Notes under the pieces: generated by a model
What the model was told of the DNA's origin: nothing
Seen by the model: only the letters and a program-made list of their open reading frames with translations
The model's database searches: none
Shown here: positions 1 through 10,213 of the stretch, in pieces
How positions within the stretch are numbered: position 1 is the first letter of the stretch
Layout: each line of letters begins with the position of its first letter
Position numbers and translations under genes: made by a program
Origin: Cladorrhinum sp. PSN259
Lineage: Eukaryota; Ascomycota; Sordariomycetes; Sordariales; Podosporaceae
DNA: 64,000 nucleotides
NCBI GenBank assembly: GCA_033725935.1
Contig: MU867071.1
Location: forward strand, 106,992 to 170,991
Direction of reading: 5' to 3'

Positions 1-540
1 AAAAAAAAGTTTAATGTTTTCTTTTACCCCTATTTTCGGAAACCACAGTAACCAAAATGTCTCTGACAAAACTTACAAGGATTAGACTAAATGATCGGCA
101 CCCACGGCAGCACGGCACCTAAAAACCCCACAAGTTTTTATTCTTGGACCCTTGGTATGGGCTTGGCACTTGCTAGGCTTAGCGGGGTTGAATGGTAATG
201 GTGGCACATGCCACAAGCATTGTGCGGTGGTCCTTGTAGCTGCAAACGTCACTTTGTTTCGCGGCCGCGGCGGGACAGGCGGGACAGGCGGGAAAGGGCC
301 AAGGTGGGATGGATAGAGTTTGTTATTACATACATAGTGGGGGAGTTTTTGAAAGTTAAATGGCTGTTGGGTGTCAGCTTTTACAACACTTTATTTCTGG
401 AATCTTTTATAACTTTCTGCAATTATCATCACCAAAAACAAAACTTTTACATTGCAGTTGGAAATCAGAATCAGAATCGTGAAATCGGACGGGATATCGG
501 TGCCTACTTGAGTTATAAAAAAAAGAAAGACAAAAACAAA
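1..540. promoter_or_regulatory. Upstream region of the SRO7-like gene
   Basis: This non-coding stretch lies before the SRO7-like gene and has no credible reading frame. It carries a NotI-type GCGGCCGC palindrome at 261-268, followed directly by three tandem 9-bp units (GGCGGGACA twice, then GGCGGGAAA) at 269-295. The last 20 bases before the ATG are A-rich, as is usual for fungal leaders. I see no clear TATA box. Confidence 0.5.
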
Positions 541-3500
541 ATGGCTTCCTTCCTCCGCGCCAAACAAGCAGGCGTAGCCAACGACCTGTCGGCGGGTATA
601 ACGCCAGGAATGTTCAACCCGGATGAACAATCGCGATACGGAATCAATTCACAGATTTCGTAAGAATCTCTCTTCCTTCACTCTCCTCTCCTTCAACGCC
701 TGCCTAACTTGGTTTTGTCTGTCTTTGTAGATGCATAGCCTACGACCCAACTCAGTCCCTCCTAGCAATCGGCACTCACTCGTCGCAGTTCTCCCCGACG
801 GGCAAAATCTACGTCTTTGGCCAATCTCGGGTCCACAAGACGTTCTCCCCAACGAAACCAGGCGCGTCAATTCGACAGCTATCGTTTGTCGCTTCAAGAC
901 TCATCTCCCTCGATACCGAGAACCAGCTGGCCATCTGGGATTTAGGAACGGGCGAATTGGCGGCCAAGTACACGTACAGCAAGGTCGCGGCGCTGATAAC
1001 TGATCCAGGACTGGATTGGGCGTTTGTGGCTTTGCAGACCGGCGATATTTACGTCTACGATCTAGATCGGGAACGACCCGGGACGTTTCGGCTGCCCAAC
1101 TTTTGGAAGGAAGTGGATAACAAGTCCGTCGGAGTCGGGGTTGTGAGTTTACAGTTGCACCCGAGGGATATAGGAAAACTGTTGATTGGGTATACGCATG
1201 GTGTTGTGGTGTATACATTCAAACAGGGGTTGGTGCAGAGGTTTTTTGCGTGGGAAGGATTGGGAGGGCTTGGGGGGAGAAGAAGTAGGCTGGTGAATGC
1301 CGTCTGGCATCCTACGGGCACGTTCGTGCTGCTGGCGTATGATTGTGGGAGTCTGGTGTTTTGGGACCCGAAGGAGGAAAAGAATGGACGGGTGGTGGCG
1401 GTTAGGAATCTGTACGAGACGAGGATTGATGAAGCCAGAAACAAGAGGCCGAGGGAAGGGTTGAAGCCTTTTGGGAGGATCAAGTGGTGTTGCAAGGCTG
1501 GAAACCCGGACGATACGGCATTGTTGATTGCGGGGGGCCATGATCCGGTCCAAGAACCGGGAGGAGGCCTCACGTTTATTGATTTGGGACCTACGCCTGT
1601 TTATGCGACTAGTTCTTGGGAGGTTCTGAGGGATCATTTTGATGGGAGGAGGAGGGTAGCGCTGGGAAAGCCGCCTGGAGCGGAGGTCGCGGATTATTGC
1701 TTGATTCCGAGGCATTCACCTTATTTTGATGGGGCGCAGGATCCGATCTGCGTCTTGACGATGTTGACGAGCGGCGAGGTTATTACCATGACCTTCCCGA
1801 GCGGGTATCCCATCAGTCCGACGAATTTCTTGCATCCTAGTTTGTCTTTTGTGCATCCTTTCGTGCAAAAGATTAATGTTTCTACGGTTCCGAGGGAGAG
1901 GTGGCTTGGATTGGTTGAGAAGAGGAACCAGGGAGACGCGATTTTGAAGGGTGGGATGCCAGGCGCTTTGAGGCGAAGACCTATTGACTGGCGGAATATT
2001 GTTCAGGTTGCACATGCGGATAGTACCATCAGGATATGGGATGCCGGGTTTGGGGATGAGATTGAGAATCCTTCGCAGTTGCAGGTTGATGTTGCGAGGG
2101 CCTTGGGGAGGTTTGACGATGTCAAGATTACGGCGTTGCACATGGCAGATGTGACTGGGGAGTTGGCTGTTGGTACCAGTGCGGGAGAGGTGGTTATATA
2201 TAAGTGGGATGTTAACAGGAATTATGGACGGGATGAGACGAAGCCTTTGGATCCGAATCCGGGGGTGCTGACCGACATCAGTTCGAGGGCAGAGCCGGGC
2301 CTGAAGGAAGGGCTACAGCCGTTCAAATTGTACGAGATGATGCAGGGTCCCATCAGTGTTGTGGCTTGTTCTGATGTTGGGTTCATTGCTGTTGGATCCG
2401 AGGGAGGGTTTTTCAGTATCATTGATCTGAGAGGCCCGGCGGTTATCTACCAGGGACCTACAATCGACTTTATCAAAGAGGAGAAGAGAGGTGGTTTCTT
2501 GAAGCACTCCAGGAGTTCTTCTTCATCAACGCTAGAGTTCCCCACGGCTGTATCATTTGGCGTTATGACGCTGGAAGGGGATGGGTATTCTAGTCTTGCT
2601 TGCTTTGTCGGCACCAACTTGGGACATGTGGCGACGTTCAGACTATTGCCTTCTGGCCAAGGGTATACAGTTAAGCCGGCCGGATTTGCAAAGGCTAGCG
2701 ACAGGGTTATTGCTATTTGTCCTGTGAATGCGGATAATGGGCAGTCGGCATCTGCTACCGGACAGGCCACTGCTGGGTTGAGGGAGGGACGGCAGGTCAA
2801 TGGTGTTCTTGTTGCAGTCACCCAAACCGGGTTGCGAGTCTTCAAACCCGCAACAGCCAAGGGCGCATCCAAATCCTTCGACGACCAGTTCTGCGATTCC
2901 GCCCGAGTGGTCGAGCTGCCTCGAGTCGGAACGGCAGTCGTATGCTTATTCGGCGACGGCACAACAAGGGCTTACTCGATCCCTGCCCTCAAAGAACTCG
3001 GCAAAGCCTCCCTTACCATGCTGGACAAGACGAGAACACTGTCAGCTGTGATCTCCAAGACAGGAGACATCTTTGGTTGGAGAGGCCCATCAGAGATATC
3101 GGTCTTTTCGGTGTTTGGCTCCGGAAGAGCTCTCCCGCCCTCAGATGACAGCCTCATCAACCCAGCCATTGCTATCCCGCCCAGGCCTACAATCAGCAAC
3201 TTGCAATGGATTTCGGGAACGCAGCATGTCAGTCCGACGGATATGGACCTCTTGATTGGCGGTGACGGTAGGCCGCCAAGTAAGAGGATGATGGCTGCTG
3301 CCGAGGCAGAGCAGAGAGGTGCCGGTGCTGGTGGTGCTGGACCAAGCAATCCCAGAGCGGGGACAAGTCAAGAAGGATGGGGAGAGTATTTGTCGCGACA
3401 GCTGAACGAGCGGACGGAGAAGTTGACGATTGTGGATGACGCGATGATGAAGCTGCAGGAGGCCAGTCAGGGGTGGGCGGACGATGTGAACAAGCAGGTT

Positions 3501-3554
3501 AAGAAGCAGAAGCAGGATATGTTGTTGGGTGGATTGAAGAAGACTTTCTTTTAA
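541..3554 (+). CDS. sro7: Sro7/Lgl-tomosyn family WD-repeat exocytosis regulator
   Basis: Two exons, 541-659 and 731-3554, encode 980 aa; the intron 660-730 has donor GTAAGA and acceptor TTGTAG. The family (yeast Sro7/Sro77, animal Lgl and tomosyn) binds the t-SNARE Sec9/SNAP25 and the Rab Sec4 to control docking of secretory vesicles at the plasma membrane. The start MASFLRAKQAGVANDLSAG and the following beta-propeller stretches with GKIYVFGQ, NQLAIWDLGTGELA and DSTIRIWDAGFGDE are typical of the double WD40 propeller. The last 60 residues (YLSRQLNERTEKLTIVDD to the terminal KKTFF) form a basic amphipathic helix resembling an R-SNARE tail. Length is close to yeast Sro7 (about 1030 aa). The ATG at 541 is the only start that keeps the N-terminus. 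In polarised hyphae this would act at the growing tip (inference). Confidence 0.9.
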
Positions 3555-4395
3555 TTTTTAGTCAATTTAGTATGCTTGGCTTCTGCATAGGCAAAGGAAA
3601 TTGGATTTCAAAAAACTATACAGAGTAAAAAGGAGTCTCGAGCTACATGATTGTAATTCCCAATGGTAGGTAGATTGGTAATCTCTATTTTATTGATATG
3701 TACTACTCTTGAGCCTATAGGCACATGAATCACCACCGAAACCATATCTGCCTCAAGTCGAGCCACATCAAATCAAAGCAGAGCCAAGTCGTGCATGAAA
3801 TCCAGTCACAACCAGACCAGTCAAGTCAAGTCCTACTCCGTTCATATAAAAGTGTTGTTATCTCGAAACCATCTTTGTCCTTTGCCTCTTGTCCTTTACT
3901 CTCTACCCTTCATCCTTCCATCCCCATCTGATCTAAAAGAAAGTCGCACCCGCAAGGTCCTCCCTCTGGTTTTCTTCAGAATCTTATATACACATACACA
4001 ACAATACTCTACAGTGGCCCAAGTTTCCAACTTCTCCAAAGCTCTTCTCTTCTCCGCCTCCTCCTTCCTCTCTTCTTGTCATTTCGTCTCTTGAGCCTTT
4101 TCCTTTTGTCCTCGCTTTAGTTTTCCGTTCGCCTTAAAAAGCAAATCTCATATCTTATTCCACCTCTGAGGGTAGTCCCTCCCTCCCTTTCCCATCCCCA
4201 GAAACTAAACTTTTGCAAATCCATCAAAGCGCCGCCCCGTCCCCGTCTCCGTCACCATTAACCCCCATTTTCCATATCCTCAAAGTCCCCTAAGAAAGTT
4301 TTCCTATAACCTACACGCCACCAACACGAAAAAAAGAAGAAAAAAAGAAGGAAAAAGTAAAAGGAAAAAAAGTGTTATAAACCCACAAAGGGGTT
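3555..4395. other. Non-coding region with a promoter-like segment on the + strand
   Basis: After the SRO7-like stop there are about 170 bases of probable 3' UTR. From about 3840 the + strand looks like the promoter and leader of an expressed fungal gene: CATATAAAAG at 3844-3853, then more than 400 bases of pyrimidine-rich sequence with many CTCTTC and CCTCC tracts to about 4280. No start codon with a believable coding sequence follows; downstream lie a CATG-motif ladder and a minus-strand reading frame. It may drive a long non-coding or antisense RNA, or the composition may be accidental. Confidence 0.4.
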
Positions 4396-4694
4396 ATATA
4401 CATGTGACCAATGTATGCTCAACAAGGAATCATGTGTGTCGAAGAAAAAAAAAAACGCCCATGTATGTTCGGAATGGAATTCCACGCATGTCGAGCGAAT
4501 TTTACGCATGCCTCAAATAAATAAAACAATGTCCATGCATGCCCAGAGAGAAATATGTATGCCAGGAGCATAACACATGCATCCAAAAGCACACCCAAGC
4601 CATGCCGGAAGCAGATGCAGACACCCCAAGAGAAATATCCAGGCATTGCAATAGCAGCCTCATGCCTTTATGGCAAACCCATGCATGCACAACC
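4396..4694 (-). repeat. Degenerate CATG/CATGCATG motif ladder in the 3' flank of the RPA34.5 locus
   Basis: The core [CT]ATG[TC][AG]TG or CATGCC recurs near 4402, 4430, 4461, 4484, 4506, 4534, 4556, 4577, 4601, 4671 and 4681, mostly 21-31 bases apart. Examples are CATGTATG, CATGCATGCC and TATGTATGCC. The sequences between the cores are not well conserved, so this is a spaced motif series more than a simple tandem array. On the minus strand it would lie in the 3' UTR of the reading frame ending at 4695. The function is unknown. Confidence 0.45.
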
Positions 4695-5339
4695 TTACGG
4701 GCTATTGAAATCAAGGATGGGATCAATAGTCACTCTCTTCTTCTTATTCTTCTTGTGCGTGCTCATCCCATCAGGAGACTCGCGATGCTCCGGAGTCTTC
4801 AGAATCCCCTTGATCAGCCGCCCAGTAGCAGACAAGGCGGGAGAGCCCTTGTAAGGTTGAGTAGCAGCAGAAGAAAACGAAGAAATAAAGGGAGGAGAGC
4901 TCTGGAAAGGAAACTGCTTGCTCTCGTAGTCATCGTATACGCTTTCATATTCCTGCCTGATGCGAACTTCAGAAGGCTCAGGAGTCTTGCCACGGGATAA
5001 GCGACTTTCAGGAGCCGGGGTCATACCACAAGATCGAGAGTTCTTCTTGTTGTTGGGGCTGGTAGTGGAATATACAGGCGGAGGGTAGTTGCCACTGTTG
5101 CGAGGATTAAAAAAGTCATCCTCGTAGTGAGTCACATATACATGCTTCGGCTGAACACGGCCTCCTGGGACTTGAATTGGAGTCAACTTGGTAACTCTCG
5201 GCTTGGTTGGGGTGCTCAGAAGGGGTGGGGCTGAGGACTCGCGCTTTCTCGGCTCTGCGATTGACTGGAATCCTGAATTAAAATCATATGTAGCTGAGGG
5301 AAACCAATCCTGCTGGAACTCGGGTGAAGAAGGGGCATT
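4695..5339 (-). CDS. Open frame behind the RPA34.5 stop; probable unannotated 3' exon or readthrough extension
   Basis: Directly after the TAG that ends the RPA34.5 frame (5340-5342), the same frame stays open for 214 sense codons before TAA at 4695. It begins NAPSSPEFQQDWFPSATYDF. The composition is protein-like: a nuclear-localisation-like EPRKRE, PTKPRVTKLTPIQVPGG, acidic tyrosine runs (EYESVYDDYESK), then KGILKTPEHR followed by KKNKKKRVTIDP. It has no early in-frame ATG, so an independent gene would need a first exon inside RPA34.5. The bases GTAG at 5343-5340 can serve as a splice acceptor. Possible donors are GTGACA at 5387 (48-nt intron) and GTATCC at 5450 (111-nt intron); both keep frame and remove the stop. 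Stop readthrough or a decayed exon are alternatives. I recognise no domain. Confidence 0.5.
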   Translation of the reverse strand, partial: NAPSSPEFQQDWFPSATYDFNSGFQSIAEPRKRESSAPPLLSTPTKPRVTKLTPIQVPGGRVQPKHVYVTHYEDDFFNPRNSGNYPPPVYSTTSPNNKKNSRSCGMTPAPESRLSRGKTPEPSEVRIRQEYESVYDDYESKQFPFQSSPPFISSFSSAATQPYKGSPALSATGRLIKGILKTPEHRESPDGMSTHKKNKKKRVTIDPILDFNSP

Positions 5340-7146
5340 CTACGTCCTAGTCGCACCAGGAACTGAAGGTGGTGGCACGGGTGTCACCTTGGAAGCCTTC
5401 GAATCACTGGTCGTCTTCTTGATTTTGTCCTCGTTCTTGCTCTTGGATACGGATCCGACAACAGGGGTGGCACCGTTCAGGGATGGGAGCGCTGGAGGCG
5501 CGATGGGAGTCTCTCTGAGGCCCTTGGCAGTTGAGCTCGGAACTGCCGGCGTCGAGGCATCAGTCTTGGCCTTCTTTGACTTTTTGTTGGGTGTGGCCGC
5601 AGCCTGTTCGCTGAGACGGCGCTTCTTCTTTGCAGCCTTGTCGGCAGAGGAAGTCGCAGGGACAGCAGCCTCAGTCATCTCAACATCGCCATCATCATCA
5701 GAAGCATCTCCGATGACGCACGGGCCATTGTTAGGGACGCCAAACGGAGTGTAACGAGCCTTCAGGCCCTTGGGCTGAGGTCTGGGGGGCGGTAGAGAAG
5801 CAGGCAACACAGCAGGCTGGTCAAAGTGAGTAGTACGGGTGATGTGAAGAACGCGGTCAACAGACAGTGGAACTTGTGATGTGTTAGCCTCTAGCAATAT
5901 AGTAGGAACAATAATAGACATACCCGTCTCGTACTTGTTACCAGACTTTGCAGGAATCATAACCTTGATAGTCTGGCCCATCTCCTCAAACTGGGCACCG
6001 TAGCCGGCTCCGTCGTGGGAGAAAATAGGCTGGCCTGAGCGGATCTTGTCCAGGGGAATAGCATGCTTCTGGATGACTTCAATGGGGACCGACTTTGGCG
6101 TCGTGAAGTACCAAACCTGCTTGCCTTCCGACTTGAGCTTCTTGAACTCCTTAGCAATCATGGCGGCGTCGAGATCGTCATCAGCCTTGCGCAGCTGGAA
6201 ACCCTGTGAGATGAAGTCTGGCTGTGATTTGCTACAAATTTGTCAGTATGAGCTGTGTTGAGAGAAGACAGATGATGGCTTACCCAACCGCCTTATTAGG
6301 CTTGTCAACAGCCATGGCATTCTCATCTTCTGAATCTGAGCTATCAGACTCATTGATAAACTCCTGGCTCTTGGCGACGGGCTTTGAGGCGGTTGTCACC
6401 TTTGGCTTGGGGGCCTCTTTGGCAGCAGGTTTGGTGTCCTTAACTGGCGCCTTGGCCTTGGGGGCAGGTGCCTCCTTTTCGCTATCGCTCTCGCTCTCAC
6501 TCTCAGATTCGCTGTCGCTGTCCTCTGAAGAAGACTCGGATGGCTGCTTATCTTCCTTGGGCGCGGTCTTAGCCTTTGGAGGAGAGGTCATCTCGACGTC
6601 GCTAGCTTCGCTCTCAGAGTCGGAGGAAGAATCGGACTCGGAATCAGAGTCTAACTTGGCGTTCTTCTTGACTGAAGGCTTATCCTTAGCATCCTTTGCG
6701 GTGCTTGCCTTCTTATCATCTTCGCTGTCGCTTTCACTCTCACTCTCGCTATCGCTGGATTCTGACTCGGAGTCTGAGCTTGCCTTCTCCTTTTTCACGG
6801 GAGGAGAGGTCTTCTCCGCTTTTACTGGAGCTGAGGTCTTTTCGGCTTTGACGGTGGTAGTACCATTGGTGGTAGGCTTCGCAGCAGCAGCGGGAACAGC
6901 CTTTTTTCCAGTAACGGTCGCAAGAAACTTGGTGCTATCGGGATCGGAATCGTTGCCGCTGTCTGAAGTGTCGGTGTCGCTCTCGCTCTCACTGTCACTG
7001 TCGCTATCGCTCTCAACAGGCTTCTTCTTGTCGCGCTGAGTCTGCTGTGTGCGGTTAAGTGCGCCGGGGACCACGCCGCGCACCAGGTTGGCGGCATTCG
7101 CAGCATGCTGGGACAGGGTCCCAATGCGAGCGCGGGGCCCTGCCAT
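5340..7146 (-). CDS. rpa34: DNA-directed RNA polymerase I subunit RPA34.5-like
   Basis: Three exons (7146-6284, 6231-5924, 5872-5340) give 567 aa. RPA34.5 pairs with RPA49 on RNA polymerase I and stimulates rRNA transcription in the nucleolus. The N-terminal half, after MAGPRARIGTLSQHA, is long Ser/Asp/Glu repeats mixed with Lys, as in nucleolar acidic proteins. The A34 domain follows at about residues 285-395 (QPDFISQGFQLRK, KQVWYFTTPKSVPI, SGQPIFSHDGAGYG, DRVLHITRTTHFDQP). The tail is Lys/Ala/Pro-rich. Intron 6232-6283 is ordinary. Intron 5873-5923 is 51 nt, a multiple of three with no stop, but has GTATGT and a GCTAAC branch site, so it is spliced in all likelihood. The gene is much longer than yeast Rpa34 (233 aa), nearer the size of mammalian PAF49 (about 510 aa). 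The true C-terminus may lie further downstream, at 4695. Confidence 0.8.
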
Positions 7147-7758
7147 TGTGATTCTTTATATGCTGCGACTATAAGTAAATTGTAGATTTGAAGAGAGAGT
7201 CAGTCGGCCGCGAGGTTGTCGCAAGAGAGAAATGGTGGTACGGAAAAGGTGGGTATGATAGGATGGAAGATTGTTGTTTTGGGTTTAAGAGTGAGCTGCT
7301 TGGGTGACTTTTTTTTGGAGGGTCGCTCCAAAAATTCGCGATCGCCCAATTGATCCCTGCAGAAAGGCGCGGGTGGTGGGGCGTATAGGAGCTAGTAGCT
7401 GGATTGGTGGATGTGATTGGTTGAAATTATTCGGAGTGCTTCTCCTCGATCAACTTTTTAATGGGGCTCGAGAAGTGAAAGATAAACGGTTGACAGCCGA
7501 GAGAGTGGGAGTTGTTGGCTGCATGTGCGACTTAAATCTGCAGATGTTAGAGTTTGTGGAAATTCAAAGCAAAAAATTGTGGAAGGTTGTGTGACAACTG
7601 GAATCTAAAAATCTTTGGGTCGCAACTGCCACCCAGACTTTGGCTTCTCGAGTCGCCCCCGCTCAAAGGCCGCCACAACGGAACCTGGAAACCTTGGAGC
7701 TCTTGAAGTTATCGCCCAAATCGAGGCCGCATCAAAGCCGTTTTGTAAGTCAGAAAAA
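7147..7758. promoter_or_regulatory. Head-to-head promoter between RPA34.5 and GRC3
   Basis: This 612-bp region separates two divergent ribosome-biogenesis genes. It contains a perfect 9-bp inverted repeat, TTTTTGGAG at 7312-7320 and CTCCAAAAA at 7326-7334, around the 5-base spacer GGTCG. The 8-bp palindrome GCGATCGC follows at 7338-7345. Such symmetrical sites suit binding of a dimeric factor. I see no TATA box for either gene. Co-regulation is inferred from layout and function only. Confidence 0.5.
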
Positions 7759-10085
7759 ATGGCTACAAACAAGAGGAGGAAGTTGGATGGTGATAATGCC
7801 CCTGCAAGTCCGGCAACGCCTGGTATGGTCATCCTTCATAGCTCACTATATCCATACACTTTTGCTGATTGCATATTTTTATCAAAGTAATGAGTGCATT
7901 TCAAAGGTTACGGGCATTACAAGCAGCCAGTAAAGAAAAGGTCGTTGAGGAGAAGCCGGTGCAGTCTTCAGAAGATGTTGCTCAGAGTGAGACTCCGCCG
8001 GCTCGGGCTGTCCCGAATCGTCGGAATAAACGTCGGCCTGCTGCTGCCCAACAAGAGGAACCCCCCATGGTTGTGGATGAAGGGCTAGATTTGAATGCCG
8101 TAAGGGAAAGGGGAGATTCAATACCCCCAACACCAATCTTGTCGCCGCCACTGTATGTTATCTAATCTCCATCACATCGTGGTCTATACTGAGTTCCGGT
8201 TGCAGCCCAGGTACGCCTATACCTCGTCTTGAACCAAGGGGGAGACCATTAACCCAGCACTCCTCGTTCAAACCCAACAAGAAGAACTTTCAGCGAAAAT
8301 CTGATGGCAATATAAGAATCATCACCTCTGAAGGGGAACGATTCGTCATCCTTGGAAGCTATGGCATCAAAGTCGAAGAAGGCGAGGCAACCATCGCCGG
8401 TGCCAGGTTGACACCATTGGACCCCATTCAGTGGGTGCATGCTCCTCATTGCCATGCCCTCCCTGTTCTTAGGACCTCAGAGGGGACAGTCATTGAGTTG
8501 CACCCTCACCCTGGTGCTCCAAGTCTGCGGCAGTTGGCAAAACTGAACCCTGCTTTTGGAAGACTCTGGAATGAGTCTGGCACAGAAGGGACACCAGCCC
8601 CGGGCAAATCTTCCAAAGAGTTACCAACTTTTCAAATTGTACATCCTCTTTCCCTCATCACCGCTCCCGTTAGCTAATTCCCTTTAGATCCTCTCCTCAG
8701 ATGACGCCCCCAAAAAAGTAACCCTTCAGGAACTCGTCTCCCCCGCAGAATGGAACAAGAAGCTCGCCAGTCTAGTCTCAGCCAAACGCAAATCATCCAC
8801 CTCCAAACCACCAATAATCTTTCTCTGTGGCCCCAAATCCTCCGGTAAATCAACATTTGGCCGTCTCCTCGCAAACCGCCTAATCACAGACCGCGCCGGA
8901 TCCCGTTCAAACCCCTGGTCTCCAGTTCTTCTCCTCGATGTCGACCCAGGCCAGCCCGAGCACTCACCACCAGGAGTCATATCACTCATCAAACTCTCTC
9001 AACCAAACCTCTCTCCCCCGTTCTGTCACCCTTACTCGCAGTCTACCATCCGATCCCACGCCATAGCAGCCGTCTCTCCGGCTCTAGATCCAGAACACTT
9101 TATCGAATGCGTCCTCGATCTTTTCAGTCATTATACCCAACAATTCGCCTCTCATCCGCTGATAATCAACACACCAGGCTGGATCCAAGGCACCGGACTC
9201 GATATCCTCATCTCTCTCATCCAATCCCTCTGTCCCACAGAAGTAATCTACACATCCCAAGACGGCCCCGAAGACACAGTCTCAACCCTCCAATCAACCG
9301 TCTCTCCTCAATCCGTATTCAGCACGATCCCATCCTCGCCACAATCAATCTCATCCGAAACCTCCTCCTCCTCCAATCCTTCCTCACGAACAGCCCTTTC
9401 TCTCAGAACAATGTCAACAATGTCATACTTCCATTTACTATCATCTACAGAATGGGACCCAACCCCCTTACCCTCCCTCCCTCCCCTCCGAGTCTCCTAC
9501 GCTCCCTCCCGAAAGGGATTCCTGGGGGTGTTATGCTACGACCACCAGCCCTCCCCGCTTTTGCTGTCGGAAGCAATAAACGGCACGATTTTAGCTCTGG
9601 TCCGTATTTCAAACCCTTCTTCTTCTGCCTTCCGACACCAAGAAAAACAACAAGAAGAAGAGATAATCATAGCCGGCGAGGCAAAAATACCGCTGATTAA
9701 TAACCCCCTCGGCCTGACGCTAGACCCTGCGCACTCGAATTTGCTCTCACTAGTCTTGGTCAGAGGGGTTGATTCACAAAGAGGGGAGCTGCAGCTGTTG
9801 GGCCCAAGGGGACTAAGTGACAAGGTAAAAGGTATAAAGGGGGAGGAGATGGTGCTCGTGGCAGGGAGGTTCGATACGCCGCTGTGGAGTTATAGCGAGG
9901 AGCTGTACAGACGGAATTGGAGCGAGGAAAACCAAGGAGTCGAAAATGCGGAGGAGGATGGAAGGGATGAGCAAGAGGAAGGAGAGGAAGAGGTTCCGTG
10001 GGTTCAGGTACTGAGGGGGAGCGAGAAACGGAGCGTGGGGAGTAAAGTGTGGAGGGTTCGTAGGGATTTGGGACGAAGTAATTGA
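7759..10085 (+). CDS. grc3: Polynucleotide 5'-hydroxyl kinase GRC3
   Basis: Four exons (7759-7822, 7888-8152, 8206-8638, 8688-10085) encode 719 aa. GRC3 is the Clp1-family kinase that works with the nuclease Las1 to process ITS2 in pre-rRNA; in yeast it also aids RNA polymerase I termination. The start MATNKRRKLDGDN is followed by a basic, disordered region. A beta-rich N-terminal domain follows (RIITSEGERFVILGSYGIKV, then CHALPVLRTSEGTVIELHPH). The P-loop GPKSSGKST is at about residues 302-310, then VLLLDVDPGQPE, where the family has its Walker B-like lid, and PLIINTPGWIQGTGLDIL. The C-terminal domain has an acidic insertion (EENQGVENAEEDGRDEQEE) near the end. The first exon is only 64 nt. 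The head-to-head RPA34.5 gene fits the shared rRNA role. Confidence 0.9.
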
Positions 10086-10213
10086 GATATCATTTCATAC
10101 ATTGAAAGAGAGAGAAGAGTGTAGTTGGAAATAGAATTTGATTTGGTTATAGTAACCCCAAGGTCTAGATACAAGTCTGTCCAAATAAATAAATACATTG
10201 TGCTCGGTTACTC

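Noticed and set aside
4539..5000. A 153-codon + strand frame
   Set aside because: It overlaps the CATG ladder and the antisense of the RPA34.5 extension, and no domain or splice context supports it.
6224..7039. A 271-codon open frame on the + strand, rich in Ser and Leu
   Set aside because: It is the antisense of the Ser/Asp repeats of RPA34.5; GA-rich repeat codons are stop-free on the other strand.
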